DNA from: Bathymodiolus brooksi
Taxonomy: Eukaryota; Mollusca; Bivalvia; Mytilida; Modiolidae
NCBI GenBank assembly: GCA_963680875.1
Contig: OY804589.1
Coordinates: 2,666,001 to 2,730,000, forward strand
Length of the DNA: 64,000 bases
Direction of reading: 5' to 3'
In this document: positions 55,318 to 64,000 of the stretch, piece after piece
Numbering within the stretch: the first letter of the stretch is position 1
Layout of the letters: each line of letters starts with the position of its first letter
Notes under the pieces: generated by a model
What the model was told of the DNA's origin: nothing
The model's database searches: none
Seen by the model: only the letters and a program-made list of their open reading frames with translations
Translations under genes and position numbers: made by a program

Positions 55318-55665
55318 ATGACTAAATTTCAAGCAATAATTTGTCACCGTTATTTTGTTGAAATCAAAATGTTGGGGCTCCGATATGTAGCCGGGGCTAT
55401 TCCTGGAAAGAGTCAGAAAAGGATAACGACGGACAGAGACGATCAGCGGGAAAAAACGAAGAAGTATGAGGAAAATAGAAAGGCACGTCAATTTAACATG
55501 AAGTGGTTGACCAATCGCGAATGGCTCGATTACGATGAGAGCAACATCATGACATGCAAAACTGTGCTTACATATATGAATATACAAGAGAATAAAATAT
55601 TGCACTTAAATTGTATTAAATTTTTTTCGTCCAGTTCTACCTTTACTGAACCAAATGTCCAGTGA
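55318..55665 (+). pseudogene. Fragment resembling a TTF/BED-type zinc-finger (hAT-related) protein
   Basis: A frame of 115 codons. Its middle, RQFNMKWLTNREWLDYDESN then IMTCKT, looks like the start of the zinc-finger domain of ZNF862-like and hAT-transposase-like proteins, which typically read F..KWL....WL.YD....MTCK.C. The second cysteine of the pair is missing (TCKTVL), and no transposase core follows. It may be a first exon or a leftover. The assignment is by pattern memory only. Confidence 0.35.
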
Positions 55666-55696
55666 AGTCCAAAGTACCTTTGGAATGACTGTTATA

Positions 55697-55730
55697 GGTC
55701 CTGTGTTCAAATATATTTTATTGTTGTGGC
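55697..55730. repeat. 34-bp direct repeat, right copy
   Basis: Partner of 55010-55043; the sequence after it (CATTTTGGATCTGGGATCG) is the likely original flank. Confidence 0.7.
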
Positions 55731-55739
55731 CATTTTGGA

Positions 55740-56500
55740 TCTGGGATCGATATAAAAATCATATTTGCCCTTAAAAACTATCCGAAGAAGGTTCCATCAA
55801 GGTGTGATTTCAAATGGTTCAGTGGTTCACAGAATTATAATTTGATTTGTTTTTCAAATTATTTCTCTTAAGAGTTATTCCCCTTTGCTCATCTTTTTAG
55901 AAAAGTTGCATGTTTCAATTTATTGTTACTCCTTCTATATTTGATTGTTGCCTTGTATTAGGCGAGAATAAATATAGGCTAGTCATATTATCTGATCATT
56001 TTCATTATTAATAACCCATTAAGATGAGCACTTCAGATAAAGAATAAAAACTTTAAAATTTTGGAAATTTGCATTTGACGGCCTCTTTCGGTCAAGTTTT
56101 TCTAAGAAACCGTAAAAGAGAGAGGAAATCCTCTGACATATCATCAAAAGCTCTCAACACAATTCATTCAACAACAAAAAACGCATCAAAATTGGATGAA
56201 AAATAATTATTCTATGCATCTTTTAAATATGCCAAAATTCTGAATTTCGGACCCTTGTAGACCCATTTATTAAATAAAATAACAAAGCATGTTGATGGTC
56301 CATCAATAACTTATAAAGATGAACACTTAGCAGAAAACTACATTAAAATTGGATGAAAATTAAAAACGCTAATTTTTGTTTACCTCTTTTGTCAAAAAAA
56401 TAGTAATAGTTACATAATAACGTTATACATGTTTCTGAAAGGGATTTTCCTCATGAATGCACAAAAAATAATCACCAAGAACAAATGAACAATAAATAAT
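55740..56500. other. AT-rich stretch, probably old repeat
   Basis: Contains AAAATTGGATGAAAA twice (about 56188 and 56347), each near an ACAA/CATTAA stretch, suggesting a degraded internal duplication. No gene was seen. Confidence 0.4.
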
Positions 56501-56507
56501 GTATACC

Positions 56508-56715
56508 TATAAATATGGACACACCCTTTTTGACACCTTTGGCACTCTTGTTTGTTTTGTGTACTTCTGATCAACCTATTAACTGTGAAGAAGACCATCC
56601 AGTGAATATTCCTACTAAGTTTGGTTCTAAGTGGCAAAATTTATTCAAAGAAGAAAACAACGGCAGACAACGAGGACGGACGCCAAGTGATGGCTATATC
56701 TCACCTGAAAACAAC
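56508..56715 (+). repeat. Dispersed molluscan-type repeat
   Basis: TATGGACACACCCTTTTTGA, GATCAACCTATTAACTGTGA, AAGTTTGGTTCTAAGTGGC and the end GGACGGACGCCAAGTGATGG recall a widespread molluscan repeat. The last motif recurs as GACGGATGCCAAGTGATGGC at 63427. The plus-strand frame over it is incidental. Confidence 0.5.
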
Positions 56716-56999
56716 TGTCCATTCATTATCCTGCATGTTGAAATATACATTATAATAATGAAAATTTTGGACTTTGGCATTTAAACATTAACCATTTTTT
56801 ATTGTAGTCATTTGTCTTTTTTTTAAATTTTGCCCCCAACAAGGATGTATATATTAATAGATAACAACTTACCCATGTCAGTTCTACTGCCAGCATATTT
56901 CTACAATTACAAGATATTTTTTGTCATTATTAAAGAAAGTAATATAGTTGATGTAATATAGACTTAAACAATCCTCTAATCTACCAAGAGTTAAACAGT

Positions 57000-59900
57000 A
57001 TAACCAACCACAAAGAATCTCTCACCGGTCAAACATTAAACCGTAATGTTAGACAATATAACAACCACAACATGAAACACTCCTCTGTAAAGCCTTAAAC
57101 CGTAATGATAGGCACTATAACCACCACTACAATACAAACCATTCCTATGTAAAACCTTAAACAGTAATGGTAGACAATATAACAACAACAACATGAACAA
57201 CTCCTCTGTCAAACCTAAAACAGTAATGATAGACAATATAACAGCATGAACCACTCCTCTGTGAAACCTTAAACAGAAACGATAGACAATATAACAACAA
57301 CATGAACAACTCCACTGTCAAACCTAAAATAGTAATGGTAGACAATAAAACAGCATGAACCACTCCTCTGTAAAACCTTAAACAGTAATTGGAGACAATA
57401 TAACAACAACATGAACCATCCTTTCAAACCTTAAACAGTAATGGTAGACAATATAGCAACAACACGAACCACTCCTCTGTCAAACCTAAAACAGTAATGG
57501 TAGACAATATAACAGCAACAACACGAACCACTCCTTTATCAAAGCTTAAACAGTAATGGTAGACAATATAACAACAACACGAACCACTCCTTTGTCAAAC
57601 CATAAACGGTAATGGTAGACAATATAACAACAGCAACACGAACCACTCCTTTCTTAAATCTTAAATAGTAATGGTAGACAATATAACAACAACATGAACC
57701 ACTCCTCTGTCAAACCTTAAACAGAAATGGTAGACAATATAACAACAACAGGAACCACTCCTTTGTCAAACCTTAAACAGTAATGAGAGACAATATAACA
57801 ACAACAACATGAACCACTCCTTTGTCAAACCTTAAACAGAAATTGTAGAAAATATAACAACAACACGAACCACTCCTGTGTCAAACCTTAAACAGTAATG
57901 ATAGACAATATAACAACAACACGAACCACTCCTCTGTCCAACCTTAAACAGTAATGGTAGACAATATAACGACAACAACACGAACCACTCCTCTGTCAAA
58001 CTTTAAACAGTAATGGTAGACAATATAAAAACAACACGAACCACTCCTGTGTCAAACCATAAACAGTAATGATAGACAATATAACAACAACACGAACCAC
58101 TCCTTTGTCAAACCTTAAACAGTAATGATAGACAATATAACAAAAACACGAACCACTCCTGTGTCAAACCTTAAACAGTAATGATAGAGAATATAACAAA
58201 AACACAAACCACTCCTCTGTAAAACCATTAAACTGTAATGATAGAAAATATAACAACCACAACATGTACCACTCTTCCGTAAAACCTTATACAGAAATGG
58301 TAGACAATATAACAACAACAACATGAACCACTCCTCTGTCAAACCTTAAACAGTAATGATAGACAATATAACAGCATGAACCACTCCTCTGTCAAACCTT
58401 AAACAGTAATGATAGAGAATATAACAAAAACAGGAACCACTCCTCTGTAAAACCATTAAACTGTAATGATAGTAAATATAACAACAACAACATGAACCAC
58501 TCCTTTGTCAACCCTTAAACAGAAATTGTAGAAAATAAAACAACAACACGAACCACTCCTTTGTCAAACCTTAAACAGTAATGGTAGACAATAAAACGAC
58601 AACAACACGAACCACTCCTCTGTCAAACTTTAAACAGTAATGGTAGACAATATAAAAACAACACGAACCACTCCTGTGTCAAACCATAAACAGTAATGAT
58701 AGACAATATAACAACAACATGAACCACTCCTCTGTCAAACCTTAAACAGTAATGATAGACAATATAACAACAACAACACGAACCACTCCTCTGTAAAACC
58801 TTAAACAGTAATGGTAGACAATATAAAAACAACACGAACCACTCCTGTGTCAAACCATAAACAGTAATGATAGACAATATAACAACAACACGAACCACTC
58901 CTTTGTCAAACCATAAACGGTAATGGTAGACAATATAACAACAGCAACACGAACCACTCCTTTCTTAAATCTTAAATAGTAATGGTAGACAATATAACAA
59001 CAACAGGAACCACTCCTTTGTCAAACCTTAAACAGAAATTGTAGAAAATATAACAACAACACGAACCACTCCTGTGTCAAACCTTAAACAGTAATGATAG
59101 ACAATATAACAACAACACGAACCACTCCTCTGTCAAACCTTAAACAGTAATGGTAGACAATATAACGACAACAACACGAACCACTCCTCTGTCAAACTTT
59201 AAACAGTAATGGTAGACAATATAAAAACAACACGAACCACTCCTGTGTCAAACCATAAACAGTAATGATAGACAATATAACAACAACACGAACCACTCCT
59301 TTGTCAAACCTTAAACAGTAATGATAGACAATATAACAAAAACACGAACCACTCCTGTGTCAAACCTTAAACAGTAATGATAGAGAATATAACAAAAACA
59401 CGAACCACTCCTCTGTAAAACCATTAAACTGTAATGATAGAAAATATAACAACCACAACATGTACCACTCTTCCGTAAAACCTTATACAGAAATGGTAGA
59501 CAATATAACAACAACAACATGAACCACTCCTCTGTCAAACCTTAAACAGTAATGATAGACAATATAACAGCATGAACCACTCCTCTGTCAAACCTTAAAC
59601 AGTAATGATAGAGAATATAACAAAAACAGGAACCACTCCTCTGTAAAACCATTAAACTGTAATGATAGTAAATATAACAACAACAACATGAACCACTCCT
59701 TTGTCAACCCTTAAACAGAAATTGTAGAAAATAAAACAACAACACGAACCACTCCTTTGTCAAACCTTAAACAGTAATGGTAGACAATAAAACGACAACA
59801 ACACGAACCACTCCTCTGTCAAACTTTAAACAGTAATGGTAGACAATATAAAAACAACACGAACCACTCCTGTGTCAAACCATAAACAGTAATGATAGAC

Positions 59901-61050
59901 AATATAACAACAACATGAACCACTCCTCTGTCAAACCTTAAACAGTAATGATAGACAATATAACAACAACAACACGAACCACTCCTCTGTAAAACCTTAA
60001 ACAGTAATGGTAGACAATATAAAAACAACACGAACCACTCCTGTGTCAAACCATAAACAGTAATGATAGACAATATAACAACAACATGAACCACTCCTCT
60101 GTCAAACCTTAAACAGTAATGATAGACAATATAACAACAACAACATGAACCACTCCTCTGTAAAACCTTAAACAGTAATGGTAGAAAATATAACAACAAC
60201 AACAACACGAACCACTCCTTTGTCAAACCCAAAACAGTAATAGTAGACGATATAACAACAACGCGAACCACTCCTCTGTAAAACCTTAAACAGTAATGGT
60301 AGACAATATAACAACCACTACAATACAAACCATTCCTCTGTAAAACCTTAAACAATAATGGCAGACAATAAAACAACAACAACACGAACCACTCCTCTGT
60401 CAAGCCATTAAATTGTAATGATAGAAAATATAACAACCACAACATGTACCACTCCTCCGTAAAACCTTAACCAAAAATGGTAGACAATATAACAACAACA
60501 ACATGAACCGCTCCTTTGTCAAACCTTAAACAGTAACGGTAGACAATATAACAACAACACGACCCATTCCTTTGTAAAACCTAAAACAATAATGATAGAC
60601 AATATAACAACACGAAACACTCCTTTGTATAACCTAAAACAGTAATGATAGACAATATAACAACAACACGAACCACTCCTCTGTCAAACCTAAAACAGTA
60701 ATGGTAGACAATATAACAACAACACGAACCACTCATCTGTCAAACTATTAAACTGTAATCATAGACAATATAATAACAGCATGAACCACCCTCTGTCAAA
60801 CCTAAAACAGAAACGATAGACAATATAACAACAAAAACATGAACCAGTCCTCTGTCAAACCTTAAACAGTAATGATAGACAATATAACAACAACAACATG
60901 AACCAGTCCTCTGTCAAACTTTAAACAGTAATGGTAGACAATATAACAACAACACCAACCACTCCTTTCAAAACCCAAAACAATAATGATAGACAATATA
61001 ACAACCACAACAACATGAACCATTCCTTTGTCAAACCTTAAACAGTAATT
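57000..61050. repeat. 55-58 bp tandem array, about 72 copies
   Basis: The unit is CCTTAAACAGTAATGGTAGA, CAATATAACAACAACACGAA and CCACTCCTCTGTCAAA. Length varies through an (AAC)n stretch. A block is duplicated in tandem: landmarks at 57838/59034, 58115/59311 and 58623/59819 are 1196 bp apart. Minus-strand frames up to 208 codons are repeat-driven. Confidence 0.95.
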
Positions 61051-62121
61051 AAAGTTTGTTTTTGCCCGCAAAAACGTATGTCTCCCCCCGTTCCACAAAC
61101 TGTAGTCAAAGGTAAACAATCTATTTAGGTAACAAATACAATTAAGCTTCAATGAATAACAAAAAAAACCTGTTTTTAATCCATGAAACACAAAAACCTT
61201 TCCTCAAAAGTGCTAAAGCAAGGGTTACAGGTACTATTCCATATTGTCATGGCAAAGTTCCCCATTCCCGAAAATTTCTCAGCCTATGTTCCAATGATTT
61301 TAAAGGAGTTTTGTTCTCCTAAAATCAATGGATTCAGGGAAATAGTGACATTATGATAGACTCTTGTACATATATATATATACAAGTTTCAGTAAGGGAT
61401 ATGACACTAGTGTTTGAAAATAACTCCCATAAAATTTAAGGGATCACAATTTCCTGGTAATATGCACAACTACATATGGTGTCCTTACTACATACCAAGC
61501 TTCATGAAATGATGTTCAGTAGTTTCAGAGGAGTTGCGCTGACTAGCTGCTCAAGTAGTAAATTTCTGGAAATTTCTATGTTCAAAGGGGCATAACTCCC
61601 ACAAAATTTAGGAGATCAAAATGTCCTGGTAATATGCACAACTACATATGGTGTTCTTGCTACCTACCAAATTTCATGAAATTCTGTTCAGTAGTTTCAG
61701 ATGTGTTGCGCTGACAAGCTGCTCCAGAAGATTATTTCTGGAAATCTTTAAGTTCAAAGGGGCATAACTCCCACCAAATATACGGGATCAAAATTTCCTG
61801 GTAATAGCCACAACTACATATGGTGTCCTTACTACCTACCGAGTGTCATGAAATTATGTTCAGTAGTTTCAGAGGAGTTGCGCTGACAAGCCACTTCAAA
61901 GTTAAAAGGGACATAACTCCCACAAAATTCAGGAGATCAACATTTCCTGGTAATATGCACAACTACATATGGTGTCCTTACAACCTACCAATTTTCATGA
62001 AATTCTGTTCAGTAGTTTCAGAGGAGTTGCGCTGACAAACTGTGTGACGGACAGGCGGACAGACAGACAGATGTACAGGACAACAACAATATATCTCCTC
62101 ACCAAAGTGGGTGGGAGTCAT
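61051..62121 (+). repeat. Dispersed repeat inserted into the 56-bp array, four internal copies
   Basis: From about 61400, a unit of 140-175 bp recurs four times: GGGGCATAACTCCCACAAAA, TTTCCTGGTAATATGCACAA, CTACATATGGTGTCCTTACT, TTCATGAAATTCTGTTCAGT and GTTTCAGAGGAGTTGCGCTG. It ends in GACGGACAGGCGGACAGACA and CACCAAAGTGGGTGGGAG. The 56-bp array resumes at 62122. Sequence of this type is common in mollusc genomes. Confidence 0.7.
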
Positions 62122-62310
62122 AATGATAGACAAATATAACCACCACTACAATACAAACCATTCCTCTGTCAAACCTTAAGAAGTAATGGTAGACAATATA
62201 ACAACCACACGAACCACTCCTTTGTCAAACCTTAAACAGTAATGGTAGACAATATAACAACAACACAAACCACTCTATGGTCAAACCCAAAACAGTAATG
62301 GTAGACAATA
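62122..62310. repeat. Continuation of the 55-58 bp array
   Basis: About three copies of the same unit (GTAATGGTAGACAATATAAC, CAAACCTTAAACAG) follow the insert, which shows that the array was split. Confidence 0.88.
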
Positions 62311-63482
62311 TAAGCAGTTTCAGAGGAGAAGATTTTTTAGAAATCAACCAATCAAAAACAAAATGGCATGTGGCAACCATGTTTGTACACAGATCGGAAC
62401 TAAATGAGCAATCTTTATAGAGGACATTCCATGGATGCTTCCTACCAAGTTTTGATTCATTAAGCCAGGCGGTTTCAGAGGAGAAGATTCTTTACAAATC
62501 AACCAATCAGAAACAAGAATGACAGCCACGTTTGTTAACGGATTGGGACGAAATGAGCAATCTTTATAGAGGACCTTCCATAGATGCTTCCTACCAGGTT
62601 TCGGTTCATTTGGCGAAGCGGTTTCAGAGAAGATGTTTAAAGATCGGCCAATCAGAAACAAGAATTGCCTGTGGTGGCCATGTCTGTTAATGGATCGGGA
62701 CAAAATGAGCATCTTTATAAATGACCTTCCATAGATGTTTCCTACCAAATTTCTGTTCATTTGGCCAAGCGGTTTCAGAGGAGTAGATTTATAAAAATCG
62801 GCTAATACGAAAAAAGAATTGCATGTGGCGCCCGTGTTTGTTAATGGATCGGGACAAAATTAGCAATCTTTATAGATGACCTTCCATAGATGCTATCTAC
62901 CAAATTTTAGTTCATTTGGGAAAGCGGTTTTAAAGGAGAAGATGTTTTAGAAATCAACCAATCAAAATCAAAAATGGCATGTGGCAGCCATGTTTGTACA
63001 TAGATCGGAACTAAATGAGCAATCTTTATAGAGGACATTCCAAGGATGCTTCCTACCAAGTTTTGATTCATTTAGCAGGGCGTTTTCAGAGGAGAATATG
63101 TTTCAGAAATCAACCAATCAGAAAAAGAATGGCCTGTGGTGGCCATGTTTGTTAATGGATCGCGACGAAATGAGCAATCTTTATAGAAGACCTTCCATAG
63201 ATGCTTCCTACCAAATATCGGTTCATTTGGACAAGTTGTTTCAAAGATTTTTAAAAATCGGCCAATCAGATACAAGAATTGCCTGTGGCGGCCATGTTTG
63301 TTAATGGATCGGGACAAAATTAGCATCTTTAAAAAATAAAGGAACTTCCATAGATGTTTCCTACCAAGTTTCAGTTCATTTAGCTGAGGGGTTTCAGATG
63401 AGAAGATTAAGATGTGAAAAGTTAAAGGACGACGGATGCCAAGTGATGGCAAAAGCTCACATTGCCTTTGGCAAGGTGAGCT
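62311..63482. repeat. About 155-bp dispersed repeat, seven tandem copies
   Basis: The unit is GGTTTCAGAGGAGAAGAT, AAATC(A/G)(A/G)CCAATCAGAAACA, GGTGGCCATGTTTGTTAATG, GATCGGGACAAAATGAGCAA and ACCTTCCATAGATGCTTCCT. Copies are 5-20 percent different. The block closes with GACGGATGCCAAGTGATGGC and TTTGGCAAGGTGAGCTAAAA. No gene was seen. Confidence 0.85.
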
Positions 63483-63646
63483 AAAAATGTGAATTACCAA
63501 TTTCTATTATATTCCAGTAAAAATCGAGAAAGCATCAGAGATGCAACAGCGGAGTTGCAAGTCAAAATCATTTGGTCTTGTTATATAAATAAGTAAGAAA
63601 CTAAAGAATAAACAAGTCAACACGGCAATAAAACAACTTCCAGTAG

Positions 63647-64000
63647 GGGATGGGGATGACTCCGGGCCTCAACTCTCTGATCATAAATATACATGGCTTA
63701 GGGGTGGGGATCTAAACCATTAAAAAGTTCATTTCAGATAGGGGTGGGGTATGACCCCCGGGGACTGAGCTATAAGGCATTTAATTTGCCTAGTCAACCT
63801 GATCATAAATATATATCGTTTAGGGGTGGGGATATCAACCATTAAAAAGTTCACTTCAAGTGGGGGATGGTGTATGACACCCGGACCTGAGCTATAAGGC
63901 ATTTAATTTGCCTAGCCACCCTGATCATAAAAATATATGGCTTAGGGGTGGGGGTCTCAACCATTAAAAAGTTCTCTTCAGGTAGGGGGTGGGGTATGAC
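63647..64000. repeat. About 121-bp tandem repeat, cut by the window end
   Basis: GGGGTGGGGATCTCAACCAT, TAAAAAGTTCACTTCAG, GGGTATGACCCCCGG and GAGCTATAAGGCATTTAATT recur about three times (CTGATCATAAA at 63677, 63800 and 63919). Confidence 0.88.

Noticed and set aside
56515..56784. 89-codon plus-strand frame with a signal-peptide-like start
   Set aside because: It overlaps a dispersed repeat ending GGACGGACGCCAAGTGATGG, and the hydrophobic start belongs to the repeat.
59819..60445. 208-codon hydrophobic minus-strand frame
   Set aside because: It is entirely a translation of the 56-bp array; the composition follows the repeat.

Overview
The window is eukaryotic, AT-rich and extremely repeat-laden. 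It suggests an invertebrate, most likely a marine mollusc and probably a bivalve. The evidence is tRNA-headed SINEs with a characteristic molluscan 3' tail, decayed copies of an invertebrate reverse-transcriptase family, dispersed repeats ending in runs such as GGACGGACGGAC, and a Roc-COR GTPase with death domains, a gene type expanded in molluscs. The taxon is an inference from recognised repeat styles; I could not run a search.

The one host gene I can support lies on the minus strand between about 53.5 and 16.7 kb. Its visible exons are 53273-53518 (P-loop), 50341-50898 (charged linker and DFGG switch region), 30669-30778 (end of the Roc GTPase), 28684-29928 (COR), 19570-19863 (first death-fold domain) and 16690-16979 (second death domain and stop). 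Splice phases agree at every junction except 28684/19863, where either a small exon is unseen or a second acceptor is used. The 5' end of the gene is not established. About 2.75 kb of coding sequence is spread over 37 kb, because the introns are filled with minisatellites and mobile elements.

Layout: 0-3.9 kb small tandem repeats, SINEs and a TIR element; 4.4-7.8 kb a 43-bp satellite; 8.3-10.4 kb dispersed repeats, RT debris and SINEs; 11.1-12.1 kb a 113-bp array; 12.4-13.2 kb a hAT-like MITE; 15.2-16.6 kb a 73-bp array; 16.7-19.9 kb last two exons with SINEs; 20-21.3 kb retroelement tails in inverted orientation; 21.3-22.85 kb a 54-bp array; 22.9-27.2 kb a 39-bp array; 27.5-28.3 kb a minisatellite born inside a SINE; 28.7-30.8 kb two exons; 31.1-35.5 kb a 52-bp array; 35.5-43.0 kb a Ty3/gypsy LTR retrotransposon inserted into that array; 43.0-50.3 kb 46-bp and 41-bp relatives of the same array; 50.3-53.5 kb two exons and a 99-bp array; 53.7-56.7 kb RT debris and TIR elements; 57-64 kb further arrays and dispersed molluscan repeats. 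By my tally about half of the window is tandem repeat.

The LTR element carries gag, a pol in the -1 frame behind a GGGAAAC slippery heptamer, and a possible env-like remnant. It is dead: it has two premature stops, one frameshift, a 27-bp duplication inside RT and a truncated 3' LTR. Most long open frames in the window are by-products of repeat units whose lengths are multiples of three. No tRNA, rRNA, CRISPR array or bacterial-type gene was found.
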